Part shown: in pieces, positions 22,781 to 37,100 of the stretch | Layout: each line of letters opens with the position of its first letter | How positions within the stretch are numbered: position 1 is the first letter of the stretch | Source of the DNA: Polytrichum commune | Taxonomy: Eukaryota; Streptophyta; Polytrichopsida; Polytrichales; Polytrichaceae | Direction: 5' to 3' | DNA length: 60,000 nt | NCBI GenBank assembly: GCA_950295325.1 | Contig: OX485809.1 | Location: forward strand, 11,968,001-12,028,000 | Position numbers and translations under genes: made by a program | The notes under the pieces: generated by a model | Database searches by the model: none | Seen by the model: only the letters and a program-made list of their open reading frames with translations | What the model was told of the DNA's origin: nothing

Positions 22781-24809
22781 ATTTGTGATGTAAATTTTAT
22801 ATCCTTTGGGTTTTCAAGTCAAAAGTGAATTTGTATGTATTTTTAAGTCACAAATAATTAGATTAAAATTTGGAAGCCTTTGTGAGTGAAACGGATCTAG
22901 TTATTTGTAATAATTGCATCAAAAACTAATGAAAGCCTGGGTTTTGTAGAATAAACAACTTAAATTCTTCTAATGTATTCTAGTGACTATAATTCATCCC
23001 AATGTGGTCTAAAACCTAGTATGATTAGAAATAATAGAATATTTTATGAAGGAAAAAAAAACTAAGATGTTAGAGTTGTCTCACAAAAACACTTATAAAT
23101 CCATCTCAAAAGTTTAGAATGAAATGAACTAATTGGAATAGAAAGGCAATTTTAAAACCTATCTATGAACATATAATTTCCAGAAATCGATGCCCATAAA
23201 AAACCATGGTGAAATTTTGAAGTCGGTTGTTCTAGTCGGAAGGATGTCTCACGGAAACGCCTATATCTACTAGATATAATTTGAGATTTATATATGACAA
23301 TTTGGGTTTAAAAGAATACTTCAAGTCTTATTGATACAAGTTTTTCACGATATCAACATTGTAACAAGCCGTGGTAAGCCTCCAAAGTTAGTTGTTTTTA
23401 ACGAATGAATTATTCAATATTAATTCAAAATTATCTATCATTTATTATTAACTCGAGATCCTCCCTAAATCCTAAACCCTAAATCTTACATTGTCGAGGT
23501 AAATTCTACTAATTTGAATATTAGATTCAATCAATAACTTGTGAACTCCACTTACCTCCATCCATTTGATTGTCTTATGGTCTTGTCAAATGGGATCCCC
23601 TAAAGTTAGCCTTTGAATCTCACATCATCATCCTTGAACCAAATCACTAACTAATCCATCTTTTAACCACCTTATGACGTACATTGACTTTAGCTTAGTC
23701 TTCACAATTTTTTGTACAACGTACCAATCATTTTTCGTATTGATTGTTTAGGCTCTCATTTATCTAAGTTAATTTCCATATCTAAAATCATCATAACTCC
23801 TATAATAAGTTATTTTTTAACCTCAATTCTTACAATAAAATTTTAAAGACCAAATAATCAAATAAAATCTTCACAAAAAAAACTTTTAAAAATTGCCACA
23901 ATTGTATATCAAACAAATTTCAAATTTTAATGGTTGTAGTGGTGGAATTTAAGTTCCATTAAGCAATCTTTTGTTCGTTTCCCTTCACCCAATGTGGAGG
24001 ATACACCTTTCAAATATTTCCTCACACGTCCTTCATTGTGGTCCCATGTATGATCCATTTGTTTGAATGTTGATTTTTTAAAAAAATTGGTTATTAAAAA
24101 AATATTAAAAAAATTTCCCAATGTGGAGGAATGTGATTTGAGGGTTTTTATTCAAATTCATGTGTTGGATTTTGAGATGGAAGAAGAATCGATCAGTAAG
24201 TTGGAAGATATAGAGAAGGAAATAGGTCCTATAAAACCAGGGATATGCAAATGGACGTGATGTCATTACATGTCTTACATTGAGATGTGATGCTTACTAA
24301 TGTGGTACTTTTTTTTACTTGAGTAATGCTTTGTAAATTAAATTTTACTATTTTTGTTGATTGCTCTAGTGGACTGCTATGAGTAACCAATTTATTTTAA
24401 AATGTGTAGAAGATTTCAAAACAAAATTGGAATTTTAGATTTTATTGAATAAAAGATATAAATATCCTTTTTTATTTTTTATTTTAAATTTTTTTTGGGT
24501 TTTCCTAGGAGTTGAATGATAGTAGCACTCAGCCAACCACATAATTGCTCGTACTTGACTAGCTAGTTGGTTGCTTAAAAAAACACAAAAACTCCACCAC
24601 ATGTTTGGACCAGTAGATCTTGCATCCAATAAGATTTAATGGTCCATAATAGTTTTTGGATTTTTATTTGGTTTTTCTTTTGGAATTGATTGCGATGTGG
24701 ACTGCTATTTTGGAGGTGACCACCATGCCAACTGCAAAGTAAAAGTCGACCACTCCATTGAGCAAGGGATACATTACATCAATTTACCCTTAGGTAAATT
24801 ATTGGACTC

Positions 24810-24841
<32 letters not shown>

Positions 24842-27800
24842 ACAACACACACACATACCAATGTCAAGTATTTGGGCTTGCCATCACGTGATGTGATGGC
24901 CATTGACCTAATAACGATCTTGAATGATGTTTAGCAACCAAGTCTTTAAATGGAGAAGTGGCGTGTCTTGTATTAGGATTAGGCACAAATTCTTCTTATT
25001 CCATGCCAAGTTATTCTTCACCAAGTTATTCTTCTTATTCATGCCAAGTTCCCTTTCACCAAAGATTTTAAACTATATTATTTCAAAGGTGGGAATATTG
25101 CTAACAATTGTGTGTTGTACAAGTAACTTTGTTTTGTGATGTGTTGTGCAAAGTGTTTGTTAATTGTCAATTTGTGTCTTCACTCCCATTCTCCAATAAT
25201 TCCCTTGTGTTTTGTGTAGGTATGTTTACAAGGAATTGCTTGCAAAACAAGCCATTACTCCATTATATTTGCCAAACAATTTTCAACACTTGGATTGATA
25301 GGTCTCCCAAATTGTGCATGTATACATTGGCCCAAACACGTAGTATAATGTGTTGTAGGCATGTCCTTGGTTTCTAAATTGTCTTGTGAATTATTTTTTA
25401 TTCAAAGAGGAGAAAGAATTCAAGGCTATTGACAAAGTCCCAAGAGTTGACGATGTTCCATTTGAAACCCAAATTCTCTCATCACAAACTGGTGACAGGA
25501 AGCTAAAAGAAAGAATATCTTAACACCACCTCAACTTGCTACCAATACTCCCACAATTGCAATTGGTGTTCCTTATACTCAAGTGGATATGGAAACATCC
25601 ATTATCTCTCAACAAGTTCCGCATTTGGTTAGGCAAAATATGGATTTGCATATGAAGGTTATGTTGGAGATTGTTCCCGATTTTAACATTATTCACACAC
25701 CATCTCATCCATTGTTATTGAAGACCCACAAATTTGTCAGACAAATAATCATTTATCCAACATTTCACTTTTGATTCACATTTTCCTTCTTGATAGATTT
25801 ATAGTTAAGGTTCGTTTGCAAGCAATATTGTTTGTTGTTGTGTGCGACAATTTAAAAGTGACCAATCCATAAGTGTGTCCAATGAGTCATGCCCGCATTG
25901 AGGTTTCGAATTGCTTCTTGCAACTTGCCTAAAGGTCTACACGTCTTGCAATTTTCTTCTCCTTTGTCGGTTGTCCCTAAATGAAATAAGCACAATACCA
26001 CAAAACTTGAAGCAATTTATGAGTTTGCATTTGCATTCCTCCATAATGAAGTTTTCATTCATTTGTTCATTCCCGGAATGTAAACATGTGCATCAAGATG
26101 TTCGTACATATGGCCATGTACGAATTCACTTTATTGTGAAATTGGTGGAGTGATCAAGATTGTGCTTCAATATTAATGTTTCTACTAGAGTAAGTTTAGT
26201 TTCAATGCTCAAATGCATCTTGATTTCTAGCAAATGTTTTTATATTTCCTTGCTAATATTTGTGCACTGTTTGTTTTTGGCAATCTAAGATTGTGAATCT
26301 TGTTGTTTTGCCATGAGAAGACTGCAGATGTGAAACTATCCTTCAACAAAAACATTGAGTCAAAAAGCAAGGTGGATGAGTTGGCCAAGATGATGTTCAT
26401 TTTAATTACATTACTGAGAAATATCAACTAATGAATGGTTCCATGCCTTGGTAAGGCATTTGTAAGAAACGTTCTAAATTAATGTAGATTGTTGTTGGGG
26501 TTTTATGCAAGTCCAAAGTGGAGGTTGTTGATGTCACAACTTCTACAAGTGGGCTTGAAATTTTTAGTTATACCTTCATGATTCAGTAGCCCTCCAATAA
26601 TGTTTTGATAGTCTACCATCAATTGTAGTACTTATGCAACGTTTGATTTTTTTTTTTTTTTTTTTCCTTCTATCTAAGTGCCTTTGTCCATGCATCTCAT
26701 AAGAGTGGACGCCATCTTGTTACTTATAAGGCAAATGATCTCATCTTCTATAAGATGCTTCAACCCTCAAGAAGATGTTTATGAGTCCTCATCTCAGAAT
26801 TAGTCAGTCATTTGTCACAACCACTTTCACTGGAGGATGATGATGAACCTCTTCACAAAATGGTGAGGAAATCATGTTCAAGTATATAAATTTTGCCCAA
26901 CTAAATTGGTTTACTTGTTTTTTTGTTTTGTGTATCGCCATAATAACTAACCTTCATTACATTTATGTAAATGCAATGTTGGCAAGATGATGGATGAATT
27001 GTCATCCCCTCCCATGTCATTGTTGCTTCCCATGTATTTGGAATGCCTTGCTCATGCACAAGCGGCCACATCAACATTTGTACCTTGCATGAAGTCTCGT
27101 AAGTTTATTTTCAATGTGAAGACGTTGTTTCATCGAGAGGCATCGGAGGACAAAGGGGGGGGGGCATTTAGATAGTTGACAATACCATAAACCGTATGTT
27201 TGATTCTATTGGATATGATTGGATTAGATGTGGCTAGTTAGGAATGTGAACAACATTGGATTTGCATTATAAAATCATTTTAGCCCAACTACTTGGGTTT
27301 GTATTAGAATATTTGTAGGTTTGTCTTGCTTTTTAATAACCGCAACTATCGGACATTGAATTTGTGTGGGTTATTTTTTCTTTGTTGCTAAACCCTATGC
27401 CCATAAACCTTAGTTTTTTTTGTCCACAATGCCTTTTTCAACTCGTTTCTCAAACCTACGTGAATTATTGAAGTTTAGTATGGAGCATGCTCAATACTTG
27501 GAGTGTGATTATAATTTATTTTTTCATTGTTGAATGTAACAACAATATTGATATCCATCATGACATTCTTGTTGATTTTATTTTGTTTACATTCTCTACT
27601 CATATTTCTATAGAAATTTTTCTTACTAATTATGCCTAAATATCACGGGTATAGAATAATAGTGGGTGTATTTCAAAAAAAAAAAAAAAAAAATCATCCC
27701 TCGTTGCTCATAAGTTACCGCTCATTACTCACATGATAGCACGCTCCGGTTGTGTTGCATGGAGTTACAATTACATAATACGAGGTTGGTTGCAAAACAT

Positions 27801-28959
27801 GGGAGTCTACATTAGATCTAAAATAGAGGTATGGTTTCAAAACCATGTGCTTGGTGAGAGGAAGATCATGAGATAGTACTTGATTACACAAATTATAGTA
27901 TATCCAAGAATGAAGTTAAATGAAGAGAAGCTAATTCAGGTAGATTGGGGTTTGATCTACCAAGACACCAAAACCATTTGATTGGTTCAAGCCACAATAC
28001 CATGATAGAGAAGGTTGGTGGGTTTAAAACTTCCGCATTGAGCTTTATCTAGGACAAACATAGACTTTGAGATCAAAGGGTGTGGAGAAACTAGTTTACA
28101 CCATGATATAGTAAATACATCAATATTTGTTTGCAATGTAACTAAAATACTACTAAATCAATCACTTTTTATCAAATGATCATCATCAATATTGAGTCTT
28201 GAACCTTGACAATCGACATACATACCTTTGGCAAAATCAATCTTGCTCAAACAACAATTATACGTTGGCCCTTGATCACAATCATGTTCATTGATTCAAA
28301 TGTTCACTACAAATTATGTTTTGCATTTTGGTGCATTGAATGACCCCCCCTCCCCAAAGCGTGTGCACATGTGAAAAGGGAGTAATAGTATGTAGGTGAA
28401 AAAGGCTTTTGCTTCATGCTTTCTCTAGTATGAACCGAAATTTATGATGTTATTGCCAAATGGCCATGTCATAGCCATGTAGTAATAATGTTAGTGGCCT
28501 CACAATAAAGACCACTCGTTAAATAATAGTTGGATTTGTCATTTCCATCTTGGTGGGTGTTGGGGTTTTACATTGTTGCTCATAACAAGATTGTAACTCA
28601 TATTGACTTTAGATATGTACAAAAATTAAGTAGTGTGAAAGAATGTGCAAAGGATATTACTCATGATCTTGTATATGTTTTGTATGCTTTGTAAGAAACT
28701 CACAACATTTATATTGGTTTTGTACAAAATATCATGGGAAATGTAGTAAGGTACACCATAATAATTATGTTATAGTTTTCTATCATGAATCATGAGGAAA
28801 ATCTTGCCAATATCTATGTACAACCCAAGACAAAACGATGGCAATGGAATACCTAGGTGTTTGGGGATTGGGTCATTATACGTCACTAAAAAAAACTCAA
28901 TGTTTGTTGGAGAAATTCAACAACTAAAGGTGTACATGTTCCCAACCATAACGACCAAT
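22781..28959. other. Long AT-rich unassigned region
   Basis: No gene could be recognised. Features are simple: a short telomere-like string CCTAAACCCTAAATC near 23470, a C-run followed by CA repeats at 24811-24855, a 20-T run at 26647-26666, and a 19-A run at 27675-27693. Scattered frames of 60-90 codons (for example 25108-25377 and 25911-26153) carry no recognisable domain. Part of 25400-27200 has a codon-like texture and might be a decayed gene, but no family could be assigned. Confidence 0.4.
24811..24855. repeat. C17 run plus (CA)n microsatellite
   Basis: Seventeen C residues at 24811-24827 are followed by ACACAC repeats with one interruption, to about 24855. A similar C-run plus CA composite occurs at 39559-39600. 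Confidence 0.95.
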
Positions 28960-31900
28960 TAACATGACCCTTGTGTTTTGTCAATAAGAAAAAATATATA
29001 TATTCTAGAAAATAAAGGGCTTTGTATGGTAATATTGGAAGCAAGAGCAACAACCGCACTAAGCATCAAGGGCAACCACAGAGATACAACTCATAAGAAC
29101 TACACTGTGATTGCCAAAACAAGGCACCCAAGAGATGTTGAAGCTCTAAAAGTAAGGAGCAACAACACATTGTCAAGTCACCCAACCTAGACTACAAAAA
29201 AATGTGAGCTCATACAACAGTCAATAAATGAGGCTGCAAATGCAGGAGAGCCAAGGTTTGAACTAGGAGTTGGGGGAAAGACTAAGGTGGATAGGAGAGC
29301 CAATAACAATACCGTTGAGGACACCTATGAACTAAGGGGAGCAAGCACAATGTGGCAAAAGATCAACGGTTGTGGCACAGCAAGGGCCAACCATGCTCAT
29401 CACGTATCAACGGATGCCGCTTACAAATTCCTTTTTTCTTACACTCATAAAAGGTACAACATAGTAAATGTGAGAGCCAAGTAGAAGTAAGGGAATCATA
29501 AAAAAAAAAAAAAAAACAAACAATAGAGGATAATATTGTAGCAGAGAATCACACAACAATAGAGCAATTACTAAGTAAATGGTGGAGACTTGCATCTTTA
29601 GTGAAAAGACCACTAGCCATTGGGAACACAAAAGGGAACACAAAACGAATGTTTACCTTTTTACCACCCCTTGCATTTGGAGCAAGAAATCAAACAAGTT
29701 GCAAAAGAAATTGGAAAGTAACTGAAGCACATGCCTTTCTTACAAATCAACATTAATGAAATTTTATTTATTGTCATATAACGCGAGGGTTGATTGAAAT
29801 ACTCTATACACTATGTTGAGGTAGGTATCTTAGAAACTTTCAACAAAGCATTGACATATTCTATATCCAAGAACATAAGTTACGCCTAGAGAAGGCCAAT
29901 AAAGTGGGTGCCATGCTACATAGGCATTATCTGTGTAAAATCTTGACGCGGATGCCAAGGAAGAATATGTACCAAGCGTGGGCAAGGGAGGGGTATTCAC
30001 ATTAATAAAAGCATTACCAAGCATATTAGTGCATAAGGCACCATGTGTAGCAATAGGCTACAATGGTTCAAATTTTCCATACTACCAAGGGGGAGACATA
30101 TTTATTGCAAATGTGTATGCTTCCAAGAAGATGCGTGAGCGGATTGAGATGTGGGAAAATATTGTTGAACTCTTGCCAAGAGAAGGAAAAAGGGTTTTTG
30201 GTGGGGACTAGGATATGATGGAGAACAACCATGATTGGTCAACACATACCCATAGGATGTTTCATGGGAGGGAAGAAAATGCATGGGCACATGTGAAAAT
30301 GACTTTTGAGATTCAAGACTCATTCTAATACACACAAAGCACCATATTTATATGAGACAATGGTACGTTAGACCAAGCTAGGATCCTATCAAGGTTAGAG
30401 CGTTTCTACTCATATGTTAATCTTGATGGGTCCACTCCAAGCAAAGACTATGTCAATATAGGAGTGTTGTAGGTTCGGACCATACACCGGTCCACTACTC
30501 TATAGAGATTGAGCCCCCCCCCCCCCCCCCGACACAATATATTTAAGATGAATGGTAGGGACCTAGAGGTGAGGGATGCAATCACAAGTTGTTTGGACTA
30601 TTGAATGTCAAGGGAAGGAATTTTTGTACAAATTCCATAAAGTGCAAAGGTTCTATAAGCATTATTGCAAGGAGAAAGTAAAAAAGTGGAAGGACAATGA
30701 AAAAATGATACAGGATGAGCTTAGCAAAGCAACTATGGAGTTACAACAAGACCTCCTAAATGAGGAAGCACAAAGGAGATTAGAAGAAAGTAAGGAAACA
30801 TTGAATTTTTTTGAGCATGTAAAAACACAATGGTTACAAGTTAGGGTGAGGGTCACATGGCAAAGCAAAGGAAACACAATGTCGCTCAAGTTTTCAACTT
30901 TGTCAAAGAGAAATCACAAGCCTCCTCACTCTAGGAACTTGGGGGGGGGGATTAAAGTTACCAACTTTGATGGATTGAGCACATTTGCGCTACCTTTTAT
31001 GGTAACTTTATGCGCAACATGTGGAAAATGAGACAATAAGAGGAATTAGGATGCAAACGTAGAGGGATTAGAAAGTAGGGTCATTCCATAAATGAAGTCA
31101 ATGCTCCTAGAAAAAATGATAAAAAATAGCTACATGCAACAACCATGTCAATGGCAAAAGGAAAAGCTCCAACTCAACAGAACAATCCTAGACTTCTTTA
31201 CCAAGTTCTAGGATATCATTGATGAGTAAAAAACCTTGCATGTAGGCCATTTCCCCACATGAGTGACCAAATAATTTATCACCTTATTATTTAAACATGC
31301 GGGAAAATACAAATTAGAGAACGTGAGGCCTATTACTTTTCTGAATGTCACTCATAAAATTTACATCAAGGCACTAAAGGCTAGGTTACAACTTGTTCTT
31401 AAAATAAAAATCATTAGTGCATATTGAATTGCATTCTTACCTCTTAGATATATTCTAGATAGCATCTTGCTGACACATGAAACATTGGCATGGGCAAAGC
31501 AAAGTAATCAAAAGGTGATTTTTATGAAGTTGGATTTCGCTAAGGCGTATGACACAATATCGTGGGATTGTGTGTTTCAAGCTATGAAAGCTATAGGGTT
31601 ACATCTTGAAGTTCATTGGGATAACCAAACTTTTGTTTAGAGGCGCGAATACGGTGGTTAATATCAATGGACAACCATCCTCAAGTTTTGACATTAAGCA
31701 AGGGGTTAGGCAAGGACGCCCATTGGCACCGTACCTTTTCTACTCATTGGTGAGGTACTCAACCGTATGGTGAAACAAACAATTTAGTAGCATGAGTTTC
31801 AAGGAGTTATCATGCCAAGTCGTACTAAACAAAAAATAATTGCGCAATATGTGGATGATGCCTCTTTTGCAATTAAAGGTGAATGAGATGTACTAAGAAA

Positions 31901-34124
31901 TCTAGTTAGATTGCTCACTAGGTTTAGCTCAGCTTCTAGACTTGACATTAATTGGAGTAAGTAAGCATTATACTGGCAAAGCATTGTGAGGACTAAACCA
32001 ACATGGCTAGATAATTCTCAATGGCAATGGTCATAAGAGGGACGGTTGTCCAGATTTCTAGGGACAACATTTGTATTATCATTTGAGGTGCAGGATGTTG
32101 ACAACTTCCTCATTAACAAGATTAGGAAGATAATCGTGTATTCGGGCTCAAGACACCTCTCACTAGCTAGGCGGCGGTTAATCGGTTAATCAAGTTCTAA
32201 CATCTACCCTATGGTACTTTGTGATAGTCTGAGCATGAACTTGGAAACCAATCAGAAACATCAAAAGGCTACTTACATACTACTTATGGGAGGCATTAAG
32301 ACATGTGCAAGCAAGAGTGGCATGGAATGATTGTTGTGCAAAATTCAAAAATGATGGACTTAAAACCTTTTTGACTTGCCACGGAGTCTAGTAATGAAAT
32401 GGGCTCTCAAAGGTTTTTTGAGGGGGGCCATTCGAATCTCCATACACTTGTTAGGTATAGACTTGAAAACCCAAGTTGGGACCGGAAAAATAAATGAAGC
32501 AAAGGAAACGGATGGATGTTCCCAACCCACCACTTGCCAGTGCAAGGGACTAACATATGGAGAATAATTGGAGAAGCATGGCATGGGATGTTAGAACATG
32601 TGACAATCTCCCCACTGCACAACATGTACCATGTCCTCAATACACATTTTTGGTGGAACCCACAATTCAAGGCATAGGGTTTGGCTTCTTGAGGAATAAA
32701 GCAACCCAATTAGATTTAATGGACTTAGTCACATTAGATAGTTTGGGGACTTGGAGAGTAACCAACCTCCTACCACTAGGGAAATTGCTGATAAATTCAA
32801 AGTTGATAACAGAGAACATAGGGTAATGAAGACCATGCTCAATGGAAAACCACTCTTCAACAACAAAAATATTCAAACACCAATCGGGAATTGGGTAGGC
32901 AATTTGATACCAATTGTCACGATGCTCACCCGGTGGTCATTTTTAAAGCAATACACTTTTAGACCTATCATTGATGTTCATGGGCTTTGTTCCTACCTTC
33001 TATGCTCCAATGTTTCCATGTGTCAACCAACATGCATATTGATGATTCGGCCTCCCCTAAGGACCTTGACAACACCATTTGCTTTGTTGCGTAGAATGGT
33101 GCGGGTTTGCTTTGTTGCCAAAGGAAACACAAAGTTAGTTGTTGATGTCTACATTGGGAGAAAAGACAATTTGCCCGTTGATCCTATCCAACTCAAATAA
33201 ATATTGGGGGAGGAATTCTTAAAATACACCTTCACCATTGGGAAAAACCTCATTTAGTTGAAATTAACCACTTAAGACAATCATGACCAAATGGTACGGC
33301 ATCATTAGTCCTAGTCTCAAATTGAAATAGAGAAATATTTGGGATCAAACTCGCAGTAGGTAGGAAGACGCATTCATTTTGGAACAATTTGGCATAAAGT
33401 TATGGTGACCGATTTGTGGACAACCATATATCTTAAATATTGATGAAAAATGCCATATGTGCATGGTGGACATTTTGGAAACCATTTCACATGGATGTTG
33501 GGACTATAGGATGGCCCATAGGATGGCCCATAGGGCTTGGGACTTGTCCATCGGCATCATTAATATCATGAATCAAAAAATACAAAACAAACAAGGTCGT
33601 GGAAACCACTTGATTGGCAACATGGGATTTTCTTGCAAGAAATTCCCACCTCACTTAGCAAATTCTCTAAAAAAAAAGGCTCTTACTTATAGGCATCACA
33701 ATATGGACCATCTAGATTGAAGGAGGTGATCTCACTTTCAACAACACTAAATGGGATGCCACCAAAACCAAATAAATGATTTGGAAAAAAAAACTCCTTG
33801 AGTATGCTAAAATCGCGTGGGAAGTTGTTGGCAAAGACATCGATAGAGATGCCATCTATGATGATGCAATCGGGAATTGTGAGAAATTTTGGGGAGTTAA
33901 GGAACTTCTCTACTACATAAATGACACTAACACCATGCATTGGCACATTAGAGCACCCTACATTGGCTTGGTCAATCATGTATAGAGTGTTTACAAGTCA
34001 TGATATGTTTTGGTTTCATCGGGTGAACCTAAGAGAGCCCCCCACACTCTTGTTGAAGGGCTCTCCCAATGACTTTATTTGGTAACTTGGCATTGAAATA
34101 AAGATGTTTCAATTGTCTCAAAAA
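28960..34124 (+). mobile_element. L1-type LINE, plus strand, heavily decayed
   Basis: Domain order follows plant L1 elements: a possible ORF1 tail (about 28978-29490), APE endonuclease (about 29835-30480), a coiled linker (30576-30930), reverse transcriptase (about 31270-32170), zf-RVT region (about 33430-33720) and a short 3' end with AATAAA and seven A near 34110. A frame-shifted second LINE of the same type lies on the other strand at 42589 and beyond, and several linker and RT phrases correspond between them. The 5' boundary and target duplication could not be found. Several stops and frame changes make it inactive. Confidence 0.75.
29835..33985 (+). pseudogene. LINE ORF2 pseudogene (APE endonuclease + reverse transcriptase + zf-RVT)
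   Basis: ORF2 of L1 elements nicks target DNA and copies the RNA at the nick. Visible pieces in order: an endonuclease start with IQEHKL (about 29860) and a GGD motif at 30201-30209 followed by a stop; a lysine/glutamate-rich linker in the open frame 30576-31031; RT motifs NVRPITFLNVTHKIYIKAL (about 31323), KLDFAKAYDTISW (31526-31567) and QYVDDASF (31845-31868), which keeps the catalytic YVDD; and a zf-RVT-like CHMC...H..C segment (from 33451). Frame changes and stops occur throughout, for example two stops near 31790 and one after the YVDD block. A 17-C run lies at 30514-30530. Confidence 0.75.
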
Positions 34125-37100
34125 AAGAGATAAGAAGGGGTTGTATCCTGATAGGACTATTGGTATCATGTCTTTAGGGTAGGACTATAACTTGTATTAT
34201 TAACTAGTAAGGTACACCGGCTAGAGTATAAAACAAAAAGAACCCAAGTCCGGTAAAACCAACCAATCTACCAAGGGTAGATAAAAGATTATTTAATAGA
34301 CACCCATCATCGTAACATATCCATATCAACGACCTACTCCTTAAAGCTATTATCAAACACTTCATCTCCAAACATGACCCATGATCTCGGGGGGGGGGGC
34401 ACTCCCTTGTATATTTTGCATACACCTGCGATAATGACCTATAAAAATGGGGGCTATTTACCTATGAGAAAGGATTATAAGGGATGCTAATTTTTGAAAT
34501 AATGGTAAATTGTTGTGATTATTTGCACCCTATTGGTAATTATAAATTCTTGGATGGTTGATTTTATGGTACCCTATATTACTTATATGTAATTTTTTCC
34601 CATGATTGCCCCCATTCCTTAAAGTGTATGATACAGTAGAATTCTTGTTAGAAGCACATGTACAGAGTAAGAGAAACAAACATTTACTAGGGTTTAGGGT
34701 TCAGGGTCACACTGAAGTCCGGGCAAAGCAAAACACTAAACAATAACAACAAAAGATTGCAATTACATGTCATTGAGCAACACGAGCCAACGAATAAAAG
34801 TTGTGTTGGATAACACAGTTAGAAACCTTGAGGTCTTAGGGAACATGCCAGCCACATGTGTCTCAAAGTCACATTCACAAGGTTTGCATAATCCCTACAA
34901 TTGATGCCTTGATCTTCCAATCCTACACATTGGAGGAAAATCCCACGCCATGCAAGCAAAATCCACCTAAACTAGCTAGGCTACCATTTACACATGTGGG
35001 AGATATGAGGGTACTCGAACTAAAATGACTACTACAGATTTCAAGGTATACTAATGATCATTCAACCCTTTTTCCAAATTATATCTCCACATGTGTGAGA
35101 TAGTACAAATTTAGCAGGTTTTATTTTTTATTTGAAATGAACTCACTCAATGAGTTTGCATCTACCTCATCTAAGGTGTAGATTTTGCTAGTTGATTCAT
35201 ACAGTAGAGACACAGTTGAGATAATAGCATCCACATCAACCCACACACAGCCACTCTCAACATACTTATATTTGTTGAGACCCGGCTGTTTTTTGAACCA
35301 ATGGAGGTAAGCCATAGCAGTTGGGAAGAGTGTTTCTCTATTTCCGTTTTGGACTGCACGTTTCATCAAGTCAATGGGTTGCCAACAATTGCCCCACTTA
35401 GTACAAACCTTCACCCTTATCTTTTGAACCCTTCCTATATAGAGCATGCCATATTTTGGTGGCAAAGTATTTAATTTTTGAAACTATCGCTTTTTCTCCA
35501 TGCTATTTTATATGTACCACTTAGGTAATTTAATCATGTTTTGTCAAATGCTATATTACATATAATCATGTTTCACAATCCCAAAGCACCCTATACTACA
35601 TCTAATAATTTACAAACTTTATGCCAAATTTTTATACAAGACCCTATATTTTATCGCACGTAGTTCCTACGTTTTTCGCCAGTGCCCCCCCCCCCCCGAG
35701 CCCATGATCACCTCTCACAAAAAATGCGCACACTAGTAAATGTAGAACAATGGGAGAACAAACTAACTAACCAAACTTGGACCTTAAAAACCCAAAGCAA
35801 AGACAACCCCTCCACACATATTTCCCATGTTGTCCACATCACCCCTATTTTGCATTACATAATTCTCATAGGATACCCCCTCAACAATCCATTTGCCATT
35901 GCCAACCATATATATAAGAAGAATATATTGACAATCAATAACAAATGATCTCCCACACTACCCATACGTACCATAATGCTTAAACAACTCACATATCCAA
36001 TTACTTATGGTCATCCCCTAAATCAGACAATCACTTGGAGTACACTACAATCAATATATAGGAAACTCTCGTAAAATAAAAATAAAAATCATATGGTGAA
36101 GAACATTCCCAAATCCTTATGACAACTTTGCCTCCAAAAAGCTTTGGACACATGATTGCACCTTGTCTTTAGGTGCACAACCCTACCACAACAACAATCT
36201 CACCTTTACATAAACCAAATTAATATAGAATTTCTCCAAGCTACTCCTCTCCCACCTACAGTCACAAGGACCCCCCCCCCCCCTCTAGCTACACCCATGA
36301 ATATGCCCCATTCATGGAAAATACTTCATTACATAGCTCATAAATATATATCAAATTCCTTATCTAACCATTATGATAGAACTAACTTTCCCCTTTGACA
36401 TTATGCATGTCAACCTCGACCCTTCATCCCATTGCTAAAGCTACATCTAACATTGCCACGTGATGATCACATAAAAACTCTGTTGTATCTTGCAACACCA
36501 AAAATTGATCAAGGCCTCCAGTTATCCCCCACTCTTTCCCTAAGGTCATTCAATGCTTAAATTCACTTTATGAAACTGCTTTTGGTCATTTGTCCTTGTC
36601 CATGTACTTTTGGTACCATATTAAGCTCTAACCACAACTACAACATTCCAAGATCAAGGTATAAATTGGCATCCATTCGAACTTAAGGTACAAGGATGAG
36701 ATTATGATTTAGTTGTAATACTCTATGAGATGAGTTTTTCAATTTTGTAACTCCAAGTGTTCTCACATGAAAAGAAGCTAAATTTTTCAATTCATCCCTT
36801 GGTGTAGTCATTTGATTGGTTGGTTTAATTGGTTCATTGAAGCGAAGCTTATTTAGTTACGAATTGATATTGTAGTAGTAGAACCCATGGTCCTAAATCA
36901 TTGATCCCAATCAACATAATTTCAAACAACATGCTTGTAAAGTTGACACTACCAATCAATGAGAGATTCAAATTAGACATCTCAATTCAACAAAGTAGTT
37001 GTTTGGAACCATGGTTTTTTTAAGAATGTTCCTTTGAGACCAAAGGGCAAAAAAACCAACATTTTTATGGCTAAAACATTCAAATTGAGGAGAAAACATG

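Noticed and set aside
23462-23492. Interstitial telomere repeats (CCCTAAA type), also near 34690
   Set aside because: Only two or three imperfect units at each place; too short to be meaningful.
28495-28515. GGCCTCACA string as another LTR-family tail
   Set aside because: Surrounding sequence does not match the tails of units B or C; a chance 9-mer.
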